A stretch of 64,000 nt of DNA from Rhizomys pruinosus (GCA_009823505.1 VZQC01007071.1:387240-451239), one strand, 5' to 3'. Counted from the first letter of the stretch, positions 45,116-55,403 are shown. Program-made: numbers and translations. Notes: generated from the sequence alone by a model not told the origin.

Positions 45116-45276
45116 CTTTTTTTTTTTAATTATTTTTATTTATTTCTGTATGTGTATGAATGTACTGTCTGCATGCAGGTCTGTGCACCCGTGTCGTGCA
45201 ATGCCGCGGAGGTCAGAAGAGGGTCTCGAATTCCCCTGGAACTGGAGTTCTCCAGGAATTGGAGTTTCAGACGGTG
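45116..45276 (-). mobile_element. B2 SINE, 5' truncated
   Basis: Antisense body with the 17-bp duplication. It stops at 'ggagtttcagacgg', so the whole tRNA-like head (A and B boxes) is absent. Confidence 0.92.
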
Positions 45277-45450
45277 AAAGCCACTGTTAGGTGCCAGACT
45301 TTGTTTCATACTGCTTCATCAGCATTAAAGAGTTTCTCACTCCATTTTGCAGACGAAAACGTTAAGGATCAGAGAAGGTACGGTAGGCTGCGCGGGAGTC
45401 ATCGGCTGCCAACAGCCAGGATGAACACGTTTTAGAACCCCTTGCTTTTT

Positions 45451-45686
45451 TTAATTTTTATTTTATTTATGTGTATGAATGTACTGTCTGCATGTAGGTC
45501 TGTGCACCCGTGTTGTGCAATGCCGCGGAGGTCAGAAGAGGGTGTCGGATTCCCCTGGAACTGGAGTTCTCCTGGAATTGGAGTTACAGAGGGTTCTCAG
45601 CCGCCATGTGGGTGCTGGGGATCGAACCCGGGTCCTCTGCAAGAGCGGTCGGCGCTCTTAACCGCTAGGCAATCTCTCCAGCCCAA
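45451..45686 (-). mobile_element. B2 SINE, 17-bp-duplication subfamily
   Basis: Full-length antisense copy. Target duplication 'gaacccc(t/a)tgcttttt' at 45435-45450 and 45687-45702. A second B2 inserted in the same site (45703-45947). Confidence 0.95.
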
Positions 45687-45702
45687 GAACCCCATGCTTT
45701 TT

Positions 45703-45947
45703 TTTTTTTTTTAATTTTTATTTATTTCTGTATGTGTATCAATGTACTGTCTGCATGCCGGTCTGTGCACCCGTGTCGTGCAATGCCGCGGAGGTCAGAA
45801 GAGGGTCTCGGATTCCCCTGGAACTGGAGTTCTCCTGGAATTGGAGTTTCAGACGGTTCTCGGCCTCCATGTGGGTGCTGGGGATCGAACCCGGGTCCTC
45901 TGTAAGAGCGGTCGGCGCTCTTAACCGCTAGGCCATCTCTCCAGCCC
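45703..45947 (-). mobile_element. B2 SINE, same-site second insertion
   Basis: Full-length antisense copy of the 17-bp-duplication subfamily, flanked by 'gaaccccatgcttttt' at 45687-45702 and 45948-45963, so the target appears three times at this locus. Confidence 0.95.
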
Positions 45948-46743
45948 GAACCCCATGCTTTTTAAAATCACAGTTTCTACCATATTGTCGACCCTGGAGA
46001 GTCGGCAAACGATTGCCTAAGACACATTATAGCTTCAAATTCAATTGAGGTCAGTGCTATTTAGTAAATTCTAAAACGTGGTGTATGATCTCAAAGGCTG
46101 TGTGTGCGTGCCATCTTAGGCAATGGCTCCCTTCTATCCCTTCTATTCCACCCCCCAGCGAATAGCAGAAAGGGGCTGCGAAAGGCCGCAAACTCGCAAA
46201 GCTGGCTGAGGTTGCACACATCCCAGCCTGGCTCATCTCACGCCCTCTAACGAGTTAGCTGCGCGGCGCGGCGCAGCTCTCTGGGCTTTCTCAGACCACC
46301 GGCATTCCGCGCGAACGCGGTTGATCCCGCGCGGCTCTCCACGCGGACTGGGTTCCTCTAAGTCCCACCTGCAGTGCTCCACAACCGCGTGGTGACCCTG
46401 AACTCTGCATCCGCCCGCAATCTCGGCTTCCCAGGCTCCTCCCGGAGCTGACTCACCCCCGTGCCCGCCCCCTGGCTGTCATGGCAACCGTGTGCCGCCG
46501 CCTCTACATGCACCGCCAGAACTAACGGACTCCCGGCGGCCACGGCCTGCCAGACCTACCGCCCGCGGCTTAGGTGGTCCGGAACTGCTGAACCTAGGTA
46601 GTGAACCCGAGGGGCCAGCGCGAGCTGAAGACCCGGGATACGGCGACTTGGTGGGCAGCCCCACTCACGTCCCCAGGGTCGGACGCCAGGTCCCGGGTGA
46701 GGAGGAGCGGGAGAGCAGCGCGGGCGTGAGGACAGGCCGCGGG

Positions 46744-46762
46744 GCATCATGGTCCTTGTAGT
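46744..46762 (-). promoter_or_regulatory. ZNF143-like site
   Basis: The - strand reads ACTACAAGGACCATGATGC, about 14 of 19 positions matching the long ZNF143/STAF consensus as I remember it (ACTACAATTCCCAGCATGC). A partial match on the + strand lies at 46813-46830 ('actacaaagcccgtcagc'). Confidence 0.55.
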
Positions 46763-46799
46763 TCTTCAGCGCCTCGGGCTCGCCTCCCCGGCTGGGTGA
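46749..46799 (+). CDS. Upstream ORF in Katnal1 leader
   Basis: ATG at 46749 in strong context (A at -3, G at +4) opens 16 codons ('MVLVVLQRLGLASPAG') and stops at 46797-46799. A second, weak-context uORF runs from 46881 to 46946 (21 codons). If the mRNA starts upstream of 46749 the first would be expected to lower translation of the main frame. The function is inferred. Confidence 0.4.
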   Translation: MVLVVLQRLGLASPAG

Positions 46800-47280
46800 C
46801 TCGGACTCAAGAACTACAAAGCCCGTCAGCCCAGAGTGCGGCGAAAGACCGATAAACTTGCCGGGGACCCGAAAGAGTGAATGTGGCTCTTTGTCTGCAG
46901 GGGGCTCCCGGGTGGTCTTCGAACCCGGCTCAGTGCCCTGGGCTAGGGAAGCGGAGGTGAGCCTTGCGCTTCCGCGCTGCACTCGGCCCTGCGGCTGTAC
47001 TCCGGCCCCGCCCCGTCGTCACCGCCAGCTTGGGGCTGGGCTGGAGCAGCCTTCCAGCTGCCCGACCTGGGCCTTCTGCTCCTCTCTCCCTCCCAGGGAG
47101 CGGCCTCTCGTGTAGAACCGTATGTATGGCACAAATTGATGCGACTGGAGAAACCTGTAATTTATCAGGCCTTTTGCCTTTCCCTGAAACGTTTATTTCT
47201 AGGTATTTGCTTATTTTAAAGTAGCCCAGAGCGTTTGGCACATTAAACACATCCATTCGTGTGCACTCAAAGGACAGTAA

Positions 47281-47370
47281 TTTTTATTTTATTTTATTTT
47301 ATTTTATTTTATTTTATTTTATTTTATTTTATTTTATTTTATTTTATTTTATTTTATTTTATTTTATTTT
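47281..47370. repeat. (TTTTA)n microsatellite in intron 1
   Basis: About 18 uninterrupted pentamers, starting roughly 325 bp after the exon 1 donor. Confidence 0.97.
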
Positions 47371-48455
47371 GGACAGTAGTATTTTTAAAGGATGTGTGAA
47401 AGCGCATGAAATGTATCAGATATTTTTACCCTTCTGCATTTTAGCTATTGAGGTTCAATGTTGTGAAATAATGAGCTCCTCTTACCCCCTCCACTCCTTG
47501 ACAGCCTGAACACCGCCTACACATATTTTTGGCTCTATTTTGAAGACAAGTTCAGCTTTAAATGGGTAGTAACTTTTAAAGCAAACATTTAAAAAAAAAA
47601 CATGTCTCGTTATTTTATTTGATTATTCCAGTGTTTTTCAGAATTTCTGAGGAGCATATTCATGACGAAAAATACTGGCCCCCTCCCTTTTTAATGCAAT
47701 GCTGTAGAACATAGCTTAGTGACAAGAGCTGAGTCAAGGTGGTAAGGAAGCTGACACATTTGGAAACTGGCCTTCACTATCCTTTTAAAATTTTTCAGTA
47801 GGTAGATGACCTCCTTAAAATTTGGTATTTTATGAAGTTTGGGACATTTTTTGTAGTATTGTGGGTTCAGTTTTTTTGTAGATGTGTGTTTTTAGAAACA
47901 ACAGGAACAATAAAATAAGAGGACACTAAACCTTTTTCTGTTGGTGATGCTGACCTCTGTAAATTGTAGTTTAAGGTAGCATTTTTCCGTAAGGAGACAA
48001 AATAGGTTTAGTAAGACCATGGAAGTTGGGGAGAGACCTTATATAGTTTAGGAATTTGAAAGGTTGTATTTCTTTGTTTAAATTTTGTTAGGAATCTATT
48101 CTGTTGCCAGCTGTCCTGTCAGATGGTAGGAATGAAGAGATGAAGAGAGCCCAGTCCTGCATGGGCAGTCATGTCATCACCATTGTGTGACAGGTGTGAG
48201 TTGGCTATAAGAGCAATAATAATTTCAGTGGGAATAATTTTATGATAGCAGTATTTGTGAATCCTTGTGTGAGGCACTGTACATAGTATTTTACATTCAG
48301 GTCCTTCTTTAATCCTCACAAAGAATGGGCTTAGGGAGTTTGCCCAAAGTCATGATCCCAACCACAAATGCCATTTCCCCCCAACACTTAGAAAGGTCTT
48401 GATTCAGTCTAAGGAAGTCAGAGGAGTCCTTCGGTATGAAGTAACTTTTATTAAA

Positions 48456-48608
48456 AAAAATTGTATGTGTATGAGTGTTTTACTTGCATATATGTAAGTG
48501 TACCCATTTGTGCATGTAATGCCCAGAAGAGGATGTTTGATCCCATAGAATTGGAGCTATGGAAGGTTGTTAGCCACTATGTGGGTGCTGAGAACCAAAC
48601 CCAGGTTT
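48456..48608 (-). mobile_element. Old B2 SINE fragment
   Basis: 'tgtatgtgtatgagtgttttacttgcatatatg' to 'gtgctgagaaccaaacccaggt'. The head end is missing, just left of the chimeric SINE. Confidence 0.8.
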
Positions 48609-48644
48609 GTTATGAAGTAACTTATGTTTAAGAAAGTTAAATAA

Positions 48645-48901
48645 GGGGCTGGAGAGATGGCTCAGCAGTTAAGAGCACTGACTCCTCTTGCAGAGAACCT
48701 GGGTTCGATTCCCAGCACCCACATGGTGGCTCAGAACTGTCTTAGGTTGGGTGTGGTATCGCACACCTTTAATTCCAGCACTCTGGAGGCAGAGGCAGGT
48801 GGATCTCTGTGAGTTCAAGGCCAGCGGGCTCCAGGCAAGCTGGGACTAAAGGGAGACCCTGTGTAAAAAAGACAAAAAAAAAAAAAAAAGAAAAAGAAAA
48901 A
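48645..48901 (+). mobile_element. B2-B1 chimeric SINE, copy B
   Basis: B2 head (48645 to about 48744) fused to a B1 (from 'ggttgggtgtggtatcgcac', about 48745) and a poly(A)-rich tail. A perfect 15-bp target duplication 'aagaaagttaaataa' brackets the whole chimera (48630-48644 and 48902-48916), so it inserted as one unit. Confidence 0.92.
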
Positions 48902-48994
48902 AAGAAAGTTAAATAAGCTTTCATTGCAAGAGGGTGAAGTAATTCATTCTGGGTAAATGGCCTATTGTAAGCAAAGGATAAGTTCATTCATTCA

Positions 48995-49130
48995 TTTAAT
49001 TTTTTGTTTTTTGAGACAAAGTCTTAGTCTGTAGCCCAAGGTGGCTTTCACCTTGCTATGTAGCATCCTTTTGCCTCAGCTTCCTGAATATTGGGATTAT
49101 AAGTGTGAGCCACAATTTCTAGCTCCAAGG
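48995..49130 (-). mobile_element. Old B1-like SINE
   Basis: 'tttttgagacaaagtcttagtctgtagcccaagg' to 'gggattataagtgtgagccac'. Confidence 0.6.
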
Positions 49131-49261
49131 ATAGATTTAGGAATGATTTGCTTTGAGGGAGCTCTTGGTAGTTCTAAATGACTGGATCTCAGAGTACTTT
49201 TGTATGGCAGGAGAAACCAGATATTAAAATCAGAATTTAGAATTTTTCTTTCATTTAAAAA

Positions 49262-49408
49262 AAATTTTTTTTAAGGACAGGGTCTCTGTTTAGTCCAGCC
49301 TGCCTGAAGCTCACTATGTAGACCAGGCTGGCCTTGAACTTACAGAGGTCCGCCTGTCTCTGCCTCCCAAGTGCTGGGGTTGAAGGCGTGCACCACCACT
49401 CCGGGCTA
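49262..49408 (-). mobile_element. B1 SINE
   Basis: 'aaggacagggtctctgtttag' to 'gcaccaccactccgggc'. Confidence 0.92.
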
Positions 49409-50220
49409 GAATTTTCTTTAATGTGGGGCAACCATGGAAAAAAGTTGGGTAAATCAGGAGTGTCGCTGGGTTTATATTTTAGGAATATAATGCCAGGCGC
49501 AGTGTGGAGAATGGACCTGGACAACAGGAGAGGAGAGCGGCAGCAGGGAAATGGACTGCAGAAAAACTAAAGGTCCGAGAGTCTGGACTAAGCAGTTGGA
49601 ATTCTAGAAATACTTAGATTTGAGGAAATATTGAATAAAACTGAGTTTGGATGTTGGGAGCTGGAGAGATTTGAAATTTCAAAGCAGATGATGCCTGGGT
49701 TTCTGCCTGGGATGACTGAGAGGGTAGTGACGATGCTGAATGAAAGGAAGGGGACAGCAGGCTGTTGTGATGGAGGACAAAGAGGAGGTCATTCACTTTA
49801 GAGTGTTGACTCTCCTGTGGGATATTCAGATGGGGATGTATTTAGACCTGGAGTTTAGAGAGATCAGGGCTGGATATAGCAGTTTACATATATTAACAGG
49901 TAAGTACTAGAAGTTATGGGACCAGTTCACCCAGGAGGAATGAGCAGAAATGAAAAAGGACGAAGTTTAAAGAACTCCTGGGAAAAAAGTTCTTTTGTAG
50001 TGTATATGTGTGAATTAAGTGAAAAAGTCACTCCATAGAATAAACTGATGACATTGGGAGACAGAGAGGAAGAACAGGGAGAAAGCAGCAAAGAGCAACA
50101 GGGAAGGGATGGAGAGTAAGGAACGGTACAGAGTGTAAGGTGCCGTGGAGAGAGTAAGGTGAGGTAAGTATTGAGAATTTTCAGTAGACTTGGTGGCTAG
50201 AAATCTTTTAAAACTTTACA

Positions 50221-50450
50221 TGGGGGCTGGAGAGATGGTTCAGTGGTTAAGAGCACTGGCTGCTCTTGCAAAACACCTGGATTCAATTCTCAGCACCCAC
50301 ATGGCTGCTAACAACCGTCTGTAACTACAGTTCCAGGGCATTTGACATCCTGTTTTGACATCCATGGGCATTGCTCACACAGATGCACTTAAATACATGC
50401 AGGCAAAACACTCATACACATAAAATAAAAGTAAGTAAAAAATTAAAAAA
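50221..50450 (+). mobile_element. B2 SINE, old
   Basis: 'tgggggctggagagatggttcagtgg' to 'actcatacacataaaataaaag'. Flanks 'aaaactttaca' and 'aaaactttaaa' suggest the target duplication. Confidence 0.9.
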
Positions 50451-50484
50451 CTTTAAAGAAGAGTCAATAAGCATGAAAGTCTTT

Positions 50485-50578
50485 AAAATATTTATAAGCT
50501 GGTGTCATAATCCCAGCACTGGAGAAGCCAGTCCAAGCTGCACAGCAGGACTCTACCTCCAAAAAAGAAAAAAAAAAT
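50485..50578 (+). mobile_element. B1-like fragment
   Basis: 'agctggtgtcataatcccagcactggagaagcc' to 'ctctacctccaaaaaag'; short and decayed. Confidence 0.5.
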
Positions 50579-51480
50579 GTTTTCCATAATGATACATTTA
50601 CAAAAGAAAAGGACTCCCCAGGTAACTGTCACCTATCTTGAAGAGTCAGCTGTTTCTGAATACATAAAAGTTTTATGACATATTACACATTGCTAAAATA
50701 TTTCATGTCTTTGTCATATTTTATATGACCTTTTAAATTTCCTATAGATGCTTCTGATTTATATTAAGATAGATTTTTTTTTAAATCTGAATTTCTGGTG
50801 AGGCAGGCTTGTAATTTCACATACAGAAAGATCACGAGTTTTAGGCTAACTTGCACAACTTAGCTATTAAAACACACTTCCAAGATGTATTAATTTGAAA
50901 GGTTGTAGTAATACATTTTATTAATTTTTTACATTTATACTATATATTGCATGAGATAAACTAAACTTTGGTAATTTGAGTCCATGGTATTGATAAAATT
51001 AACCTTGTGATAATATTATTTTCCCATTTTATAGGTAGAATTGAGGCCTATTGAAATTATATCATAGCTTGAGACATAAGTGAAATTTTGTGGTACCTGG
51101 ATACTCATTTAATTTTTTTAAGGATTTATATTGCCATCCAAAAAAAGCTTGAATAAGTAGTTCAGTAAATAGTTCTCCCAGCCGACATTAATTCCATCTT
51201 TTCTAGGTTAGTTTTCAGTGGTCTTGAAATGTGGCTGTCAATACACTTTCTTTTGTAAAACAGTCTATAATTTTGCTTTAAACATTTTTCAGTCTTCTCC
51301 ATTGTGTCAGGGTGTGAACTTATTTTGAAACTGAGAAGAATTTTATCAGTTTGGGAAAATTCTCAGCCATGATGTACTTGATTGTTGCTTCTCCTTCCTC
51401 CTTCTGGAATGCATACTGGACCAAGTATGGGCCTTTTCTTCTACCCTCTGTGTTTCTTGTGCTTGCTTATTTACTCTTTT

Positions 51481-52034
51481 TTTTTTTTAATTTAGTTTTT
51501 ATTGATGCTTATTGCATTTCATACATTTTTTCCAATTCAGTTCAGGCTTATTTCCCTTTCCCTCCCTCCCACCCCCACCCATCCCAGATCATGCATTCTG
51601 CCATAACTGTCCTGCATCTTTCTCTCAGTTTTTTTTTTCATTTTTAGCTATAAGTGATAATCCATGAGTACAAGCATCCTTCATGCAAAACCTATCTGCA
51701 GGCTGTTGTGCCCAAACACCTACAGCCCCACCATCCAGTGGGGGGTGACAGGTTGTTTGTTCAATCAAGTTGATCAAATGAGTGTCCAGACTACATTGCT
51801 GTAGTTTCACCATTCACCCCAATCGCAGCCCTTACATTCTACCACGCCCCCTCTTCCGCAGGTTGTTCCCTAGGCTTAGAAAAGGGGCACAGGTGGATGA
51901 GAGGTAAAACAGTCCACTCTCTCTGGAGCTGTTGACTTGGAGTCTGGTCAATTCTGGCTGTTTCCTTTCATGGGCTGACAGTTTGTCCAGGAATAACCTT
52001 TCGATCCTGCCCTGGAGCGTTATGGCGTCTCCCC
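51481..52034 (-). mobile_element. Short L1 3'-UTR element, copy B
   Basis: Antisense copy very similar to 40149-40726, including a 75-codon frame read in both. Its 5' end ('ggggagacgccataacg' on the - strand) is at 52034. A perfect 16-bp target duplication 'gcttatttactctttt' is at 51465-51480 and 52035-52050. Confidence 0.93.
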
Positions 52035-52204
52035 GCTTATTTACTCTTTTGCTGCTGCATTCTGGGTGATTTCTTTTGTTTGCATGTGCATATGGTGTGT
52101 GTGTGTCTGTGTGTGTGTGCGGAAGTGTGTGTTGACATCAGGTGTCTTTCTCTCTTTCTACCTTATTTTCTGAGGGAGGTCACTAATGACACTGGAGCTT
52201 GGTG

Positions 52205-52298
52205 ATTGGTCAGGCTGGCCTTGAACTCACAGAGATCAGGCTGTCTCTGCCTCCTGAGTGCTAGAACTAAAGGCGTGTGCCACCACGCCTGGCCGTGC
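52205..52298 (-). mobile_element. B1 SINE, truncated
   Basis: 'gtcaggctggccttgaactcacag' to 'gtgccaccacgcctggcc'; the poly(A)-side half is absent. Confidence 0.88.
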
Positions 52299-52388
52299 CT
52301 CTGTTTTTACATATACTTGTTGGACTGTATCCCTAATAGATTGTCAAGTGCTTTAGATAACTCCCTCATGGTGAAATGTTTCCATTGT

Positions 52389-52548
52389 ATTTTTTTTTTT
52401 TTTTGTCTTTTTCGAGACAGGGTCTCCCTGTAGCCTCGGCTGTCCTGGAACTCGCTCTGTAGACCAGGCTGGCCTTGAACTCACAAAGATCTGCCTGCCT
52501 CTGCCTCCCAAGTGCTAGGATTAAAGGCGAGCGCCACCATGCCTGGCT
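52389..52548 (-). mobile_element. B1 SINE
   Basis: Poly(T), 'cgagacagggtctccctgtagcc' to 'gcgccaccatgcctggc'. Flanked by 'ttccattgtatttt' at 52380 and 52548, the target duplication. Confidence 0.95.
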
Positions 52549-52662
52549 TCCATTGTATTTTATAACTTGAGATGTTACCTCAGTAGAAATATTGTGAGGC
52601 CTGTTGGAGTGAATAAACAAATATTAGTGTATCCATATCCTTTTCAGCAATAAAAAGCAAAT

Positions 52663-52818
52663 TGCCGGGCATGGTGGCGCACGCCTTTAATCCTAGCACT
52701 TGGGAGGCAGAGGCAGGTGGATCTCTGTGAGTTCGAGGCCAGCCTGGTCTACAGAGCGAGCTCCAGGATAGCTGGGACTAAAGGGAGACCCTGTCTCAAA
52801 AATACCAAAAAAAAAAAA
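52663..52818 (+). mobile_element. B1 SINE
   Basis: 'tgccgggcatggtggcgcac' to 'gagaccctgtctcaaaaatacc', with 'aaaaagcaaattgcc' repeated on both sides. Confidence 0.95.
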
Positions 52819-52867
52819 AGCAAATTGCCAATACATAGGACAGGCTTGAATTTCAAAAGCGTTATTA

Positions 52868-53074
52868 TTTTTTATTATTTTACTTTAGGTATGTGAGTGT
52901 ATTGCCTGCACGTATGTAAGTGCACCCATGTCATGCAATGCCTGCAGAGGTGAGAAGAGGGTGTCAGATCCTCTAGAACTGGAGTTATGGACAACTGTGG
53001 GTGGTGGGAATCAAACCCAGGTACTCTGCAAGAGCAACCTGTGCTCTTAACTACTGAGCCATCTCCCCAGCCCT
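52868..53074 (-). mobile_element. Old B2 SINE
   Basis: 'attttactttaggtatgtgagtgtattgcctgc' to 'actgagccatctccccagccc'. Confidence 0.88.
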
Positions 53075-53339
53075 TTAAAAGCATTATTTTAAGTTAATAA
53101 AGTTAAATACAGATAAATAAGTACAGATTATATGATTCTATTTATGTCTAGCTCTAGAAAGGATAAAAAGTATAATGATGAGTGAATAAAAGATGACATG
53201 GAGAGGGTTGGAAATTGCATTGTGGCAAAAGGGAGTTTACTGGGGTGACAGAAGTGCTGTTTATCTTTATTGAGGTAGTTAGGCAATTTGTACATTTCTT
53301 GAAACATCAAATTATGTGTTATAAAAGTCCATGAATTTA

Positions 53340-53495
53340 GGCCAGGTGTGGTGATGCACACCTTTAATCCCAGAACTTGGGAGGCAGAGGCAGGTGGATC
53401 TCTGCGAGTTCAAGGCCAGCCTGGTCTACAAAGTGAGTTCCAGGACAGCTGGGGAAGACCCTGTCTCAAAATAGACAAAACAAACAAAAAACCCC
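53340..53495 (+). mobile_element. B1 SINE
   Basis: 'ggccaggtgtggtgatgcac' to 'agaccctgtctcaaaatagac'. Target-like 'ccatgaattta' is on both sides (53329 and 53493). Confidence 0.93.
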
Positions 53496-53524
53496 ATGAA
53501 TTTAAAGCTTAAAAAAGCAGATTT

Positions 53525-53640
53525 TGTTTTGTGTGGTGGCACATGCTTGTGATCTCAGCAGTTGGTGTGAAAGCAGGAGCATGGGGAGTTCGAGGCCAGC
53601 CTGGACTACATAGTAGGATCCTGACTCAAAGAATAAAAGT
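53525..53640 (+). mobile_element. Old B1-like SINE
   Basis: 'ttgtgtggtggcacatgcttgtgatctcagc' to 'gatcctgactcaaagaata'. Confidence 0.65.
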
Positions 53641-54177
53641 TTAAAAATTCTTATTTATTATTATTGTTATTACTAGTCAACAGTCATAGATGGGATAAGA
53701 AGCCAGAGTGATGCTTATAAAGATATTGACTAGAAGGGGTAACATTTTCGATGTTTCAGTCCCTAATTGATCGGTCCTTTTGCTTTGGGCCTGTGACAGC
53801 ATAGTACACATAGCAAGATTTCTTGGGAGAAGAATCCCATTCACCCAGTGGCTAGGAATCAAAAAGGAGAGAGAGGTAGATATCCCATAATCTCCTTCAT
53901 AGGAATACCTCAGTGACAGTTCTCCTACTAGCTCCCATTTCTTCAAGGTTCCATGCCTTCCCGCAGTACCATACCAGGCCCTATACTTCTAACATGTCAA
54001 CTTAACTCTTGTTTCAAAGGGAATAAATGATAGTTTATTCTGGAGCAAAATATGAGTGGCCATGGCCTAGGAGCACAGATTTGGGTTTACAGTAAAATTC
54101 CACGTTACATGGTAATAATTTCATGAAGCTTTAGTAACAAAACAGAGAAAATTCATAAATCAAGACATTCTTTGTCT

Positions 54178-54480
54178 TAGTTTTGTTTCCTGTTGTTGTG
54201 ATAAAATACACTGACCAAAGCAGCTTAACCAAGCAGAGATTTGCCTCACGATTCCAGGTTACATGCAGTCCATTGTTGCAGGGATGTCAAGGCTGCAGGA
54301 ACTTGAAGCTACTGGTCAGGTCATATCCACATTCAGGAGCAGAGAGCAATGAACTAATGCTTGCATACTGATGCTCAGCTTCTTCCTCTACTCCTCAGTC
54401 CAGGGTCTCAGCTCAGGTGGGTCTTCTCACCCCAGTTAATGTAATCAGGTAGGTATACTTCACACTTAATTTTTTTTAAA
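54178..54480 (+). mobile_element. Dispersed MaLR-internal-like repeat
   Basis: 'tagttttgtttcctgttgttgtgataaaatacactgacc' and 'ccattgttgcagggatgtcaaggctgc'; the same family as 9384 and 26102, diverged. Confidence 0.55.
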
Positions 54481-54519
54481 TCAGTGCATACTTATCATGT
54501 CAAATGGAAAAATGGAAAA

Positions 54520-55395
54520 ATACATTTGAAATGTTACACTTTAAAGCCCAATGGAGTATTCGTTACTGTATCAGATGAGGAAGCATTGTGCTTATCATGC
54601 AGTGACAGTACAGCTACTGAAGAGTGATAGTAGACACCGAGACTACCACACCAAGTTCCCCAATCGCAGGAAAATATAACGGCTAGAAAAATTAGCAAAC
54701 TTAAAGAGGAATGTCTTATTCCAGAAGAATTTCTTCGCAAAATTGAAAAAGGAAAATGAGGCGGCACCCAGAATAAATCTCCAAACGGCTCATCTGTTAG
54801 CCAACTAAGAGTCATTGACCAATGGGGAGTAACTAAATCATGTTGGATTGCAGCAGGCCTAGAATTGTGTCAGGCAGAATAAACTTACTTAAAATTATTA
54901 GCCTTTTGGCATGAACGGTTGCTTGAAGAGTTGAGGACATCATTAATCAATTAAAAAACAAAGTAAATGATTTTGAGTGGTTTTCCTTGGCTCTTGATGA
55001 GTTGGCAGATGTTTGCAATATTGTTCACTTGTTTAATAAGCCAATGCTTGGGGCTGGAGAGATGGCTCAGCAGTTAAGAGCACCCCCCACCCCGCAGTCC
55101 CACTGTCCCCCCCCCCTTCGATTCCCAGCACCTGTGTGGCAGCTAAGAATCATCTTTAAGCTGGGCGTGGTGGTGCACGCCTTTAATCCTACCACTTGGG
55201 AAGCAGAGGCAGGTGGATCTCTGTGAGTTCAAGGCCAGCCTGGTCTACATAGTGAGTTCCAGGTTAGCTGGGGCTATCGAGACCCTGTCTCAAAAAAAAG
55301 AACTCAATGCTTGAAATTACTGAAGAGTTAGCTTTAATGAATACTGTGTGGGGAGAGGGCAGCTACACAGACAGTGATTTCATGTTTCAAGAAGT
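54520..55395 (+). pseudogene. Decayed hAT-transposase-related sequence
   Basis: Pieces in different + frames read like a BED-finger/hAT transposase-derived protein: 'SDEEALCLSC' (about 54572-54600) then 'YHTKF' (about 54642-54656), 'KKENEAATQ' and 'QTAHLLAN' (about 54745-54805), 'FEWFSLALDELADVCNIVHL' (about 54972-55031) and, after the SINE, 'LEITEELALMNTVWGEGSY' (about 55308-55364). The last two fit the hAT catalytic-core region ('ALDE.D' then 'EEL..M'). Stops, frameshifts and a chimeric SINE (55050-55304) break it. It may be a processed pseudogene of a domesticated hAT gene (GTF2IRD2-like) or a transposon relic; I cannot choose. Confidence 0.5.
55050..55304 (+). mobile_element. B2-B1 chimeric SINE, copy C
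   Basis: B2 head (with a C-rich altered stretch near 55081-55118) to '...aagaatcatctttaag' at 55160, then B1 from 'ctgggcgtggtggtgcac' (55161) and an A-rich tail. Target duplication 'caatgctt' (55042-55049 and 55305-55312) surrounds the whole unit. It splits the hAT-related sequence. Confidence 0.9.
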
Positions 55396-55403
55396 TAAAA
55401 CAC

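Larger units (their letters stand above)
46700..46956 (+). other. Katnal1: Probable non-coding exon 1 of Katnal1
   Basis: The end is set by 'gcggag|gtgagc' (46956/46957), the best splice-donor match in the island. The start shown is only a guess within the CpG island. Coding exon 2 has an acceptor 14 bases before its ATG, so a non-coding upstream exon is required. Alternative donors within the island cannot be excluded. Confidence 0.55.
46250..47115 (+). promoter_or_regulatory. Katnal1: CpG-island promoter of Katnal1
   Basis: This is the only sustained GC- and CpG-rich stretch in the window ('gcgcggcgcggcgcagc', 'cccgcgcggctctccacgcgg'), with GC boxes such as 'cccgccccc' (about 46463) and 'ccccgccccg' (about 47004). 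It lies about 14 kb upstream of the first coding exon on the same strand, fits a broad TATA-less housekeeping promoter, and ends with a strong splice donor inside it. The transcription start cannot be fixed from sequence alone. An antisense transcript from the same island is possible, but no gene is seen to the left. Confidence 0.82.

Noticed and set aside
45451..45947. Recurring 60-90 codon frames containing 'CMQVCAPVSCNAAEVRRGS' or 'HAGLCTRVVQCRGGQKR'
   Set aside because: These are translations of the B2 SINE body, found in every copy across the window.
46358..47256. Several 60-108 codon frames on both strands of the CpG island
   Set aside because: GC-rich DNA has few stop codons; the frames overlap each other and show no domain or conserved start.
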